A stretch of DNA of 64,000 bases from Robertkochia marina (GTDB lineage Bacteria; Bacteroidota; Bacteroidia; Flavobacteriales; Flavobacteriaceae): the NCBI RefSeq assembly GCF_004799345.1, contig NZ_SSMC01000003.1, positions 680,926 to 744,925 of the forward strand, written 5' to 3'. The notes below the pieces were generated by a model. The model did no database searches. It saw nothing but the letters and a program-made list of their open reading frames with translations, and was not told the DNA's origin. Shown piece by piece: positions 1 through 8,941 of the stretch (its first letter is position 1; every line of letters begins with the position of its first letter). The translations under genes were made by a program, and so were the position numbers.

Positions 1-2276
1 GTGTGTACCGTAAAGGGATTGGAATTTTCATCTACATTGATCCCGAAGTGAAAGCCGTAATCCTGATTGTTATTATCTTCAAGAGCATCGCCGGTGGAGG
101 TAAAGTCAATGGTAGCTTTCCCTCCGGCCCCTCCAAAAGACATGTTTTCAACATCAAACTGATCAAGGTAATTGGTTTGTCCTGAGGGGTCAAGCATCAG
201 CCCTGTAAATCCGAGTCCGAACATCCCGGTACCGGGATCATTGTTCCAGAACGGATAGGTTACAGGTAATTGGGTGCCGGTACCATTATTGGCGTCAAGC
301 GCAAATTTATCTTCCAGATCCGGAATTCCGTCATTATCATCATCAGGATCTAACAGGTCAGAAATAAAATCATTGTCGGCATCAGAGGGTTTGGAGCCGG
401 CCGAACAGTGGTCGGTACCATTGGCGATCTCATCGGCATTGGTAAACCCGTCCTTGTCATAATCCTCCTGTGCTTCATAACCCGGTTCATCGGGCTGAAA
501 ACATTGCCCGAAATCTGCAGGTTCAAAAACAGTGATGTTATCTGCACCATAGGTCGCTGCCCAAATGGTACCGGGGAAGATCTCAGTATCACCCTGGGCA
601 ATAACATCCAGGGGTATACTTCCGAATCCGGCCAAATATTTATTGTTCTTTTCGATCAGGGTGTGATTCTGTTCATTGATCACATAGCGGTTAATATTTC
701 CGTTAAAGGAGGCTGCAAATAGATTTCCTTTGAGCTGATTGTTGAAGTTACTGGCCGTATATACGCACATCCCGTTCGTGGACGAGTTTACAAAATCCAG
801 CATATTCAGACCCGGGGCGTTCTTATTATCGGTGGTATAATAGGCTTGTCTTGGATCATCCGGGAAATTGGCCATAGAGAAATTCTGATCGAAATAGCCG
901 GAAACCCCTTTAATGAGGTCTGCCCAATCAAATCGCTTGGAAATAACCCAATCATTTCCATTGTATTCATATTCGATCACTTCTGCTTTTGAAGGGAAGG
1001 CCCTGATGGGTACCGGGTGCCCTGCATAATAGGTGTTATTGGCATCGTTAATACTTCCTACATAATGAAGCTGGTCACCATGAGTTTTTCCATTAGAGTA
1101 ATTAAACTCATTGGTGATGTAATCTCCTGCTCCAACATTGAGGGTTGTACTGTATTCATCGCCTTTAATGCCACCACCGGCCTTTCTTATGAGTGGCGGA
1201 CCACCCCAACCTCCATTGGGACCATTATCAAAGGTGTAAATATCGCCGTTTTCAGTAACAACAATATCATAGGCGTTTCTGTAGCCGGGAGAAAATATTT
1301 GTACCGGTCCGTTAGGTTCGGGAAAAGACTGGTTTAAACCGTTATTTCCTCCAAAAGGATCGCCTTTGTCAATTTTTGCATTATACATGGGGTGCCCTGG
1401 TCCATAAGGGAAATCCGGACTGGAATTAGTGATGTCAGGACGTTCCGGATCATTCAGGGTGGGCAGGTCGTAGACGTATTTTGTAGTATTGTCTCTCAAG
1501 TCTGTAAATGGGCCACCATTCGCAGCTTCTATGCCCTCTATCTGGGTAAGGTTAACAATGAGGAGTGCCCCTGCAAGAAAATATTCGGATGATCCTGCAA
1601 AGTTATTACTGGGAGCCCCCTGGTTTGTGTTACCACCTTGTTGTACAAAGAGGTAATCCTGGCCATTTTTACTGAATAACTCCATCCCATTGGTAGAGTG
1701 ATTCTCTTCGCAACGGGGGAGTCCTCGCACCAGGTCTACCTTTTCCCAGGCATTACCATTCCAGGTAAGTCGGGTAATAATACCTGAATTAGTGTCGAGA
1801 TTTACATCGTTACCGGGCTGGTTCTTTCCGCCAATACGCCAGTCGGAAGAGGCTACGTAGAGGATAGGGTTTTCAGGGGTACCGGTGGCAAGTATTCCGG
1901 TGATCTGCCTGATCTTGGTATTGTTCAGCTTCCCGTCGTCATTGTGGTTTGGGGTATTGTTTTTGACCAGGGTAATGACCTTGGTATCAGTAACCGTATA
2001 CTTTCCTTCACCGGCGGGAGCATTGTTTCGTTCAACAGTGTATTCGTAAATGATACCATCCTGTTGAGATACATAGAGTTTTCCGTTTGGTCCAAAATCC
2101 AGGGAGGTGGGATTATTTAGATTTTCGTTCAAAAGCCCCGTAGCCCCCCAGGAGGGTGCCTGCGCAAAACCTTGTATAGATATCATTAAACAAAAGGGCA
2201 AGAGTATTGCATATCTGACCTTACTGTTAACTTGCTCTAAAATATTACTTATAGTTTGAAGTATTAGTTTCACCAT
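1..2276 (-). CDS. Secreted beta-propeller protein with thrombospondin type 3 repeats (partial, C-terminus off window)
   Basis: An open frame runs from an ATG at 2276 to the left edge without a stop, about 758 residues. The N-terminus is a long signal peptide (hydrophobic AILLPFCLMISIQGFAQ, likely cut after FAQ). Residues about 45-560 read like a sorbosone/glucose-dehydrogenase-type beta-propeller (blades such as NPTSLDFGPNGKLYVSQQDG and DIYTFDNGPNGGWGG). From about 600 come Asp-rich thrombospondin type 3 calcium motifs (DYDKDGFTNADE, DPDDDNDGIPD). The following part is Gly/Asn-rich and unfinished. Flavobacterial proteins of this build are usually large, secreted and end in a type IX sorting domain, but that end is not visible here. 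The enzymatic activity is unproven and it could be a carbohydrate-binding or adhesive protein. It lies 174 bp downstream of the EPS block on the same strand and may be a separate unit. Confidence 0.8.
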   Translation of the reverse strand, partial: MVKLILQTISNILEQVNSKVRYAILLPFCLMISIQGFAQAPSWGATGLLNENLNNPTSLDFGPNGKLYVSQQDGIIYEYTVERNNAPAGEGKYTVTDTKVITLVKNNTPNHNDDGKLNNTKIRQITGILATGTPENPILYVASSDWRIGGKNQPGNDVNLDTNSGIITRLTWNGNAWEKVDLVRGLPRCEENHSTNGMELFSKNGQDYLFVQQGGNTNQGAPSNNFAGSSEYFLAGALLIVNLTQIEGIEAANGGPFTDLRDNTTKYVYDLPTLNDPERPDITNSSPDFPYGPGHPMYNAKIDKGDPFGGNNGLNQSFPEPNGPVQIFSPGYRNAYDIVVTENGDIYTFDNGPNGGWGGPPLIRKAGGGIKGDEYSTTLNVGAGDYITNEFNYSNGKTHGDQLHYVGSINDANNTYYAGHPVPIRAFPSKAEVIEYEYNGNDWVISKRFDWADLIKGVSGYFDQNFSMANFPDDPRQAYYTTDNKNAPGLNMLDFVNSSTNGMCVYTASNFNNQLKGNLFAASFNGNINRYVINEQNHTLIEKNNKYLAGFGSIPLDVIAQGDTEIFPGTIWAATYGADNITVFEPADFGQCFQPDEPGYEAQEDYDKDGFTNADEIANGTDHCSAGSKPSDADNDFISDLLDPDDDNDGIPDLEDKFALDANNGTGTQLPVTYPFWNNDPGTGMFGLGFTGLMLDPSGQTNYLDQFDVENMSFGGAGGKATIDFTSTGDALEDNNNQDYGFHFGINVDENSNPFTVH

Positions 2277-2450
2277 AGCCCAACATTTAATACTGATCAT
2301 TTGCTATTAATCAAATTAAAACAGGGGGATGGATTTACTACAAAAATCCTAAAAAACTGAAAAACAGTGAGTTATATATCGATAAATAAATAGCATTCTC
2401 GATTAAGGGAGATGCGGATTTAATATCGTAAGAGTTTTATTTATTACTGA

Positions 2451-3146
2451 TTAATTCGAATCTAACCCTGTAAGATTAACTTCAGATTTTGAAGGGAATA
2501 CATGTAGGTCATTTAATTGAAATATCCATTTATCCGGGAGGTATTCAGAGGATTTCGGATATAACTGTTTATGAATATGAGTCCCGTTATCTAAAAGCCC
2601 GATGGTTTGCCATCCCATACGATTTGGGAAAAGGAAATCCTTTGCAGGGTTATCAGCGATATAGGTGAAATGAGATTGAGGATACTGACGCATAAGTGTT
2701 TCGAAATTATGGGGGGTGTGTTTATCATGACCGGTTTCTTCAGATATGAAAACAAAATCCAAATACTTTCTCAACCCTAACTGATCTATTTTATTGTTTT
2801 GGGTACTAGTTCTCCCATCTGTAATGATACCAATCTTGCCTTTGAAAGTCTTGATCTGTTCAATAAGTGCAATGACACCAGCTTCAGGAGTTATATCAGG
2901 GATATGATTTCTGTATTGATCTAATAAGGAGGCTTTGGTTACCGGGTAGTTTTGTTCCAGGTAATCAAATGTATTCTTTCCCTGCCTGAACATGGAAAAC
3001 ATTTGGAGATAGATCTCCAGCCAATGGTCGATAGAAAGTTTTCTGGCAATTTCACGAAATGCCGAACGTACATAGTCTATTTCCTTGTACAGGGTATCAT
3101 CAAGATCAAAGGCAATGACGGTATTATGTTGTACGTTGATATGCAT
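2451..3146 (-). CDS. HAD-superfamily hydrolase (phosphatase-like)
   Basis: This 231-residue protein has all four HAD motifs: motif I FDLDDTLY near residue 14 with the nucleophile and acid aspartates, motif II IITDGRTS, a lysine in GHDKHTPHNFE (motif III) and the acidic IADNPAKDF (motif IV). The cap is helical, as in subfamily I phosphatases. The start ATG lies inside the end of the preceding ATP-grasp gene (23-bp overlap), so the two are probably translationally coupled. Together with the ligase it likely modifies a precursor or sugar for the polysaccharide made by this locus. The substrate cannot be read from sequence. Fold and class are confident; the EPS role is inferred from position. Confidence 0.85.
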   Translation of the reverse strand: MHINVQHNTVIAFDLDDTLYKEIDYVRSAFREIARKLSIDHWLEIYLQMFSMFRQGKNTFDYLEQNYPVTKASLLDQYRNHIPDITPEAGVIALIEQIKTFKGKIGIITDGRTSTQNNKIDQLGLRKYLDFVFISEETGHDKHTPHNFETLMRQYPQSHFTYIADNPAKDFLFPNRMGWQTIGLLDNGTHIHKQLYPKSSEYLPDKWIFQLNDLHVFPSKSEVNLTGLDSN

Positions 3147-4110
3147 GCACTAAAACTTCATTATCATATCTGAGCATAAGCAGCTGATCTTCCCAACTCT
3201 CAAACCCATCGTTAACTTTCTTATCAAACAGGTATTCGCCAAGAAGCCATCCAGGATAATTTGCACCGGCAAGGTAGGTGAGCGGAAAACCTCCTCCAAA
3301 ACGAGCATTAATTTCTATCCCGGTTATTTTTCCGGAAACCTTATGCATGAAAAATTGTGCGGTAAGGCATCCTATGGCACCGGGTAGTTCCGATAATTTA
3401 TTTTGCACCAATTTTGCTACCTCGTTGCGACATGTTATTCCTTTATTAACTTCTCCTTCTCTGATAGCTATTCTTTTTCGCGGTACCACACATTTTAAGT
3501 TATGATGTTTGTCGTAATACAGGTCGCAGGTGTACTCATCGTGCTGATCATGGTCGAGATATTCAAGAAACATCATTTTTTCATTCTGAAGGTGCTCATC
3601 TCTTAGTTCATCAGGACTCTTTAAGAGGTAATTATCAATACTCCTGCTGCCATCGTAGGGTTTAAGATACATAGGGTATTTAAAGTGACCACGATCGTAT
3701 TCTTGCGCCGTTGAAATACCGTAAAAGTTGAATAATTCGTGTGTTTTGCGTTTATCCTGGGTTAGCTTGATAAGCTCAGGAGAAGAAACAATCGGTATGA
3801 TGCCGTTTGCCAAAAATAATGCCCTGTTTCTTGCCAGGAGTGTCAGCTCCGTATCAATGGTGGGAATGATAAGTTTGATATCGAGCTCCCGACATTTTTG
3901 TACCAGGAAATCCGGGTATTCAGGGTGGTCTAATCTTGGCACCTGAAAATGTTTATCTGCCACCTGGCAAGCCGCCGAAAGTTCAGGTTGGGCATCGCAA
4001 CAGATCACAAGGCCCATTGCATCAAGAATGCTTAGCTCCTTTTGAAATGCTTTTACCAACGACACTCTTCTGCCGGCTGAAGTGATCAATATGTTATTTG
4101 CAGTAGCCAT
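3124..4110 (-). CDS. ATP-grasp domain protein (CarB-like carboxylate-amine ligase)
   Basis: This protein of 328 residues has an N-terminal pre-ATP-grasp Rossmann-like part (NNILITSAGRRVSLVKAF), a central nucleotide-binding part with lysine-rich strands (YPMYLKPYDGSRS), and the catalytic metal-binding signature EINARFGGGFP near residue 270, whose Glu and Asn bind Mg-ATP. ATP-grasp enzymes ligate a carboxylate to an amine or thiol through an acylphosphate. Proteins of this type recur in Bacteroidetes capsule loci, where attachment of an amino acid or similar group to a sugar acid is a plausible task. It sits 1 bp after the GT2 gene and overlaps the HAD gene, so it belongs to the same operon. 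The exact substrate is unknown. Confidence 0.85.
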   Translation of the reverse strand: MATANNILITSAGRRVSLVKAFQKELSILDAMGLVICCDAQPELSAACQVADKHFQVPRLDHPEYPDFLVQKCRELDIKLIIPTIDTELTLLARNRALFLANGIIPIVSSPELIKLTQDKRKTHELFNFYGISTAQEYDRGHFKYPMYLKPYDGSRSIDNYLLKSPDELRDEHLQNEKMMFLEYLDHDQHDEYTCDLYYDKHHNLKCVVPRKRIAIREGEVNKGITCRNEVAKLVQNKLSELPGAIGCLTAQFFMHKVSGKITGIEINARFGGGFPLTYLAGANYPGWLLGEYLFDKKVNDGFESWEDQLLMLRYDNEVLVHAYQRTT

Positions 4111-4111
4111 A

Positions 4112-5155
4112 TTAAAACAGAGAGTAAATTCTAATAGCCGGTTTATACAAAAATCTAAACGTTCTCATGAAGGGATACATTAACCGTTCCCGGTTGAAAA
4201 TATAGGTCAGGATGGAGTATCCGGTTCCCTGGAAGTCTTTGCCCAGAAAATGGTTTAAAGGATAGGCCTGGATCGATTTAAATCCCTGGAGCTTATCTTT
4301 AATAGAATTGACAGGTAAGTTTGATTTCATTAATCTTACCAGCATAAAAAAGACCAGTGACTGTTGTTTGGTTTTAATACGATGTTTACAATCTCTTGTT
4401 ATAGTATCTTCTTCCGGTATTTCTTCTATTAATTCATGAAATATGTAAGTTGCATCTTCAATATCTCCGATCAGTTTATTGTAATGAGCAGGTTCTTTAC
4501 TGGTCATTGCAGAATTAGGCATGATCACATGACGGTATACGTCTATTTTGCTGTAGATGAGTTTTCTGACCTGAAGGAAGAGGGTAGGGGTAAGAATAAC
4601 ATCTTCCATCCATTTTCCTTCAATGAAACGGATACCTGTATCGAGTATAAAATCCCGTTTAATGAGATACCACCACACCTCGTTGTGGTATTTAAAATTG
4701 GCAATAAAGGCTGTTCCGGTATATTTTGAATAGGTCTGGACCTGGCTTTGATGTTCTTTAACCGGTAAAATGTCTGTTCCGTTTTTGGTTTTTACATGTT
4801 CGAAACACAGAATCTCCGGGTCCTGCTCTTCGGCAAGCTGGAGTAAATAAGGATAGCAGTTTTTTGTGACGTAATCATCAGGATCTACAAAGTGCAGATA
4901 ACGGCCTCGGGCATGATCCATACCTGTATTACGGGACGCACCGGCTCCGCCATTTTCACGATTAATAATTTTAATGTTGGGGTTTTCTATTGCGTATTGT
5001 CGGGCCACATCGAGGGTGCCGTCCTTCGATTCATCATTTACAATTATAATTTCATACTCATCTTTAGGCAGCTCCTGGTCGAGAAGACTGTCTAAACATC
5101 TGCCCAGGAGCTTTTCCTGGTTGTAGGTGGGGAGGATAATACTCAATTTCATCAT
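4112..5155 (-). CDS. Glycosyltransferase family 2
   Basis: This is a 347-residue GT-A enzyme. The nucleotide-sugar-binding N-terminus reads LSIILPTYNQEKLLGRCLDS, with the family-typical IIIVNDESKDGT and the metal-binding acidic motif HFVDPDDY near residue 92 (DxD-type). The C-terminal third has basic, aromatic segments (RTFRFLYKPAIRIY) suited to peripheral membrane attachment. It should add one sugar to the lipid-linked repeat unit on the cytoplasmic face. It lies 5 bp downstream of the sugar-phosphate transferase gene and 1 bp upstream of the ATP-grasp gene. Two adjacent ATGs at the start make the first residue uncertain by one codon. Donor and acceptor sugars are not predictable. Confidence 0.9.
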   Translation of the reverse strand: MMKLSIILPTYNQEKLLGRCLDSLLDQELPKDEYEIIIVNDESKDGTLDVARQYAIENPNIKIINRENGGAGASRNTGMDHARGRYLHFVDPDDYVTKNCYPYLLQLAEEQDPEILCFEHVKTKNGTDILPVKEHQSQVQTYSKYTGTAFIANFKYHNEVWWYLIKRDFILDTGIRFIEGKWMEDVILTPTLFLQVRKLIYSKIDVYRHVIMPNSAMTSKEPAHYNKLIGDIEDATYIFHELIEEIPEEDTITRDCKHRIKTKQQSLVFFMLVRLMKSNLPVNSIKDKLQGFKSIQAYPLNHFLGKDFQGTGYSILTYIFNRERLMYPFMRTFRFLYKPAIRIYSLF

Positions 5156-5160
5156 TAAAT

Positions 5161-5769
5161 CTACATTTTGCTACCGGTAAACTTTTCCATTGTAGCATGA
5201 GTAGGGGAGGCAACATCATTATTATTAAACACTTTTAACAGGGTCATGAAAAGAATCCTGATGTCCAGGAAAAAGGAAATGTGCTGCACATACCAAACAT
5301 CAAGATCCAGGCGCGTTTCCCAGGTTATCGCATTTCGACCATTGACCTGTGCCCACCCGGTAATTCCCGGTCTGACTTCATGCCTCTTATTCTGATACTT
5401 GGTATATAAAGGCAGGTATTCAGGGAGTAATGGGCGAGGTCCAACCAGGCTCATGTCCCCATTAATTACATTAAGCAATTGCGGGATTTCATCCAGGGAG
5501 TATTTACGTAAAATTTTTCCGACCCGTGTTAATCGTTCTTCATCACTTAATAATTCATTTTTAAGATCTCTCTTCTCGTTCATGGTTCTGAATTTTTTGA
5601 TGTAAAATAATTCTCCGTTTTTACCCGGCCGCAATTGTTTAAAAAACACCGGTTCTTCGGTAGTCAGAGCCAGGTAAAAATATAGTCCCAAAAAGACAGG
5701 GGTAAGCAACAGGAAAAAAGTAAGTGCGAGTGTAAAATCTAAAATACGCTTGATAAAATTTACATACAT
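5161..5769 (-). CDS. Initiating sugar-phosphate transferase (monotopic PglC/WcaJ type)
   Basis: The 202 residues contain one N-terminal membrane segment (about residues 10-32, LDFTLALTFFLLLTPVFLGL) followed by the phosphoglycosyl transferase core. Signatures are FFKQLRPGKNGELFYIKKFRTM, the catalytic Asp-Glu pair in KYSLDEIPQLLNV, SLVGPRPLLPEY and VRPGITGWAQVNGRN. It transfers a sugar phosphate from a UDP-sugar to undecaprenyl phosphate, starting the repeat unit. The short PglC-like form lacks the multi-spanning N-terminal region of WbaP/WcaJ. Pairing with the PglF/PglE genes at 15055-18142 suggests a UDP-amino-sugar donor, which is inference. It heads the minus-strand operon running down to 2451. 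Confidence 0.93.
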   Translation of the reverse strand: MYVNFIKRILDFTLALTFFLLLTPVFLGLYFYLALTTEEPVFFKQLRPGKNGELFYIKKFRTMNEKRDLKNELLSDEERLTRVGKILRKYSLDEIPQLLNVINGDMSLVGPRPLLPEYLPLYTKYQNKRHEVRPGITGWAQVNGRNAITWETRLDLDVWYVQHISFFLDIRILFMTLLKVFNNNDVASPTHATMEKFTGSKM

Positions 5770-6184
5770 ACTACCCCGACTTCATATTAGTTACATAGCT
5801 AATTTACTGGACTGATTCAGGACCCATAATTTATCCAGATAAATAACTTAAAAATCTGATAATCAGATTTTAATAAATGTTTTTTAAGGTAAGTATTCTA
5901 CTTTTTTGTAAGAATATTTCGAGTAAATTCATACATTTCTTACTTCAAGATTTTAATGAATATAGTACTGAAAGGGTTTGGAGTTTCTTTTTGCATCACA
6001 TTTCAAAATACAAGGTCTTGCATTATGCTATATTCGGTTGTCATAAAATGGGTTTAAATCTATATCCTTAAGTAGAAGTTGGAATTTTTAGAATTACTTC
6101 TTAAATGATATTCTATGTTTAATGCCCCTTTCGGTTGGAATTATTTTTAGAACTGTTAGCCCGGACTCTGGTTAGATGTTAGTT
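5770..6184. other. AT-rich intergenic region, promoter area of the minus-strand EPS operon
   Basis: There are 415 bp between the sugar transferase and the next GT4 gene. No convincing coding frame is present: the one longer frame (5877-6071) is low-complexity and has no family look. The only structure I see is the perfect dyad at 5851-5871. Confidence 0.5.
5851..5871. promoter_or_regulatory. Perfect 21-bp dyad upstream of the sugar transferase gene
   Basis: AAAATCTGAT and ATCAGATTTT are exact reverse complements separated by one base, centred about 92 bp upstream of the ATG at 5769. A dyad of this size at this distance is a candidate operator. There is no GC-rich stem and no T-run, so it is not a terminator. 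Function is inferred. Confidence 0.35.
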
Positions 6185-7408
6185 CTAGTAGGTAGCGTGT
6201 TGTGGGTCTGAGTCGGAGATTGAATTTACGGTAGCGACAAACTGATCGCAAAGGATACTTTTATCGAATTTTTTCTCTGACAACCACCTGGAGCGCTCTC
6301 CCATACGAGCACAAAGTTCTGAATCTTCAAGGAGGGTAATTATGCTCCGGACCAGGTCTTCCGGTTGTTCCGGATGTACATAGAAGCCGCACTGGTATTC
6401 TTCTACCATGCTCTTAGTCCAACCCGCAGAATTAACAATGATGGGTTTACCGGCAGAGAGAGAGTCGAAGAGTTTATTCGGACTGTTGGTAGCCAGAATG
6501 GGAAGGTTTTTAAAAGTGACAAGGGAAACATCAGCAAGATTAACAATCTCTGATAAGGTGGACATAGGAAAATTACCTAAAATTCTGACATTTGTGAGTT
6601 GTAGGTCTTTACACTGTTGTTTTAAGTCTTCTTCTACACCACCGCCACCGGCAAAAATAAACTCTATCCTTTGGTCATATTTCAATATTTCAGCTGCCTG
6701 TACAATGTAATCCAGAGCATTGGCCAACCCCAAGGCACCAAAATATATCACCTTAAAAGTATCCTCCTTCAACCTGAGTTTTTCCATCAATTCAGTGTTC
6801 TTAGGTCTGGGCCAGAATACATCCGGCTTGGACATATTGGGTATCATATTCACTTTAGACGGTGAGATTCCTTTGCTCAATACACCATCCATCATTCCGG
6901 GAGAAAGGGCAATAATATGTGTTGCATTTACATATATGGTCTCTTCCAAGAGTCTCGCTGCCTTGATGGCAAACTTATTTTGCAGGCCTCCCATTTGAAT
7001 GGGAACTTCCGGCCACAGGTCTCTGACCTCGAAAATAAAGGGGAATCTGCGGAACCACTTGCCCAGTAAGGCAGGTATCCCTACCGTCAAGGGCGTTGAG
7101 GTAGCAATGACCAGGTCAATATTTTTTTGTTTTAAAACAAAGAGAGAAGATTGGTAGGCAAATTTAAGGAAGGCCATCAACCTGCTCTTCACAGACATCG
7201 AACCATGATATGGGATATTTAAATAGATCACATCGATTCCATCGATAAGCACTCTTCCTCTGTCTTTATTTGATTTTACGGTAGAACTCGTAGTGAGCAT
7301 GGTTACTTTATGCCCGGACTTTATCAGCTCCCTAGCAACCCAATATGAGCGGGTGGGACCAGGTTCTTTAGGCGTTATGAAATATTGATGGATGTAAAGT
7401 ATATTCAA
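6185..7408 (-). CDS. Glycosyltransferase family 4 (WbuB/WcaI-like)
   Basis: This is a 407-residue GT-B enzyme. The N-terminal acceptor-side domain starts MNILYIHQYFITPKEPGPTR, typical of WbuB-like capsule glycosyltransferases, and includes a hydrophobic region and RDLWPEVPIQMGGL. The C-terminal donor domain has KVIYFGALGLANALDYIVQA, FIFAGGGGVEEDL and the sugar-nucleotide loop NSPNKLFDSLSAGKPII. Family members transfer amino sugars such as N-acetylfucosamine to lipid-linked oligosaccharides. That specificity would fit the amino-sugar genes here but is not proven. It is 18 bp downstream of the other GT4 gene and co-transcribed with it. Confidence 0.9.
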   Translation of the reverse strand: MNILYIHQYFITPKEPGPTRSYWVARELIKSGHKVTMLTTSSTVKSNKDRGRVLIDGIDVIYLNIPYHGSMSVKSRLMAFLKFAYQSSLFVLKQKNIDLVIATSTPLTVGIPALLGKWFRRFPFIFEVRDLWPEVPIQMGGLQNKFAIKAARLLEETIYVNATHIIALSPGMMDGVLSKGISPSKVNMIPNMSKPDVFWPRPKNTELMEKLRLKEDTFKVIYFGALGLANALDYIVQAAEILKYDQRIEFIFAGGGGVEEDLKQQCKDLQLTNVRILGNFPMSTLSEIVNLADVSLVTFKNLPILATNSPNKLFDSLSAGKPIIVNSAGWTKSMVEEYQCGFYVHPEQPEDLVRSIITLLEDSELCARMGERSRWLSEKKFDKSILCDQFVATVNSISDSDPQHATY

Positions 7409-7426
7409 TTTATCACTATTATTACT

Positions 7427-8599
7427 TTAAACACTTGATTCCTCAGATATTGGCAATTTATTTTTACTAAGCACCTCGAAATACAAGTCCATATAGTTGG
7501 CAGATACTGTACTCCATTTAAATACATTGAAATCTATTTTCTCTAAGTGGAAATTGGAATATTCAGCTATACAGTGCATAATAGATTCTTTGATTGATGA
7601 TACCTTTTTTGGGATAGCAGATCTGCCTACTTCAAAGCTAAACGTTCCATCGATGCCTTGCCCTGAGGTATATACAATAGGTAAGCCCTGAGATAAGGCT
7701 TCAAGATAGACCAGCCCGAAAGTTTCACTGTGAGAAACCATAGCAAAAATGTGATGATCACGAATGATTTTGAATAGTTCTTCTTTGTTGTATTGTGGGC
7801 CTAAAAAGTTGATGAATGAATATTTTTTAGCCAGATATCTGATCTTTTTTTCCTCGCTGCCGCCTTTGCCAACAAAACTTATAGAAATGGAGTTGTTGAT
7901 ATTCTCATGGATGTCAATTACGGCCTTTGCTAGTCTGTAAGTGTTTTTATTAGGTCTGAAATTACCTATATATAAGAGCTTACATGGGTTTGAATTTTTC
8001 TTGTTCAAGGGCCTTTGATTGATGAGCCAAAAGTCTTGAATGCCATTGTGAATTACCTTTGTTTTATCTGCCAATTCTTTATAGCCGGTGAATTTTTTAA
8101 TAAATCTTTTTTTGTAAAAGTGGCGCTGATGTGCCTGACTGATAAAAACTATTTTCGAGGCGTTTTGTAATATTTTGAGAATTAATCGATAAAGATCAGG
8201 CCTGAACCTAAGAAATAAGTTTATATCGGTTCCTCTTACTGCGATGATATATGGAATATTATACTCCTTAAATATTTTATACGCAATTAACCCATTACTG
8301 ACCAGGGTAGAAGCATGTACGATATCCACGGAATTCAAATCAATATTTGAACGAATACTATTGTATGATTTTTCTGCTTTACGAACCTGATTAATCCTGT
8401 CTAAAGGCGATGTTTTGAACTCCCCGGCCAAAACATCAAATGGAGGAGGAGGCGCTGAAGGATCGGGGGTTCCACTACCCTGAGGATAATAAACGATCTG
8501 ATCCAGGTTTTTTTCACTCAAAGCAGTATATAAATTCCGATGAACTCTACTGCCTAAAAAATCATTACAAATGTGCAGGCATTTAATCATATCAACCAT
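7427..8599 (-). CDS. Glycosyltransferase family 4
   Basis: These 390 residues form a GT-B fold. The donor-binding half contains KLLYIGNFRPNKNTYRLAKA, ISFVGKGGSEEKK and the family E-x7-E signature SETFGLVYLEALSQGLPIVY. The N-terminal half has IVHASTLVSNGLIAYK and IIAVRGTDINLF, as in retaining hexosyltransferases. The start at 8599 gives MVDMIKCLHICNDF; the second Met at 8590 is equally possible. It shares its upstream region (8600-8941) with the divergent Wzy-like gene. It should extend the repeat unit at the inner membrane; the sugar transferred is unknown. Confidence 0.9.
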   Translation of the reverse strand: MVDMIKCLHICNDFLGSRVHRNLYTALSEKNLDQIVYYPQGSGTPDPSAPPPPFDVLAGEFKTSPLDRINQVRKAEKSYNSIRSNIDLNSVDIVHASTLVSNGLIAYKIFKEYNIPYIIAVRGTDINLFLRFRPDLYRLILKILQNASKIVFISQAHQRHFYKKRFIKKFTGYKELADKTKVIHNGIQDFWLINQRPLNKKNSNPCKLLYIGNFRPNKNTYRLAKAVIDIHENINNSISISFVGKGGSEEKKIRYLAKKYSFINFLGPQYNKEELFKIIRDHHIFAMVSHSETFGLVYLEALSQGLPIVYTSGQGIDGTFSFEVGRSAIPKKVSSIKESIMHCIAEYSNFHLEKIDFNVFKWSTVSANYMDLYFEVLSKNKLPISEESSV

Positions 8600-8941
8600 T
8601 AATTATCAGCAATATAAATAAAGAATGTGTTGAATATCATCAAGTTAGAGTATACTATTTGAAATCTCGATAAAAGGTAATCGCTTAAGTTTTGACCGAA
8701 GAAAAAGATCAAATAATCTAATTGGTATTTAGATATTAAATAACTGTGGTTTAAATCGTTAAATTAAAAATCTGAACAACTTACTCAGCTATAATTCATA
8801 GGAGAGTTGGCCGGTTTACTGCCTTATGATTATGGTACCGTTAAGAGGTATTAATTAAAGCATCATATGAGAATGTTCATGTTGAATTACTTTGAGTGAG
8901 TTGATTTTTTATCAGTAAACTGATGCTAATACTCGATAACT
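8600..8941. promoter_or_regulatory. Divergent intergenic region between GT4 and Wzy-like genes
   Basis: These 342 AT-rich bases separate a minus-strand and a plus-strand gene, so promoters in both directions must lie here or in the flanks. I could not place a convincing Bacteroidetes -33/-7 pair, and I see no coding frame or strong dyad. Confidence 0.45.

Noticed and set aside
5877..6071. 64-residue plus-strand frame in the EPS intergenic region
   Set aside because: Phe/Lys/Ile-rich composition expected from AT-rich DNA and no family resemblance.
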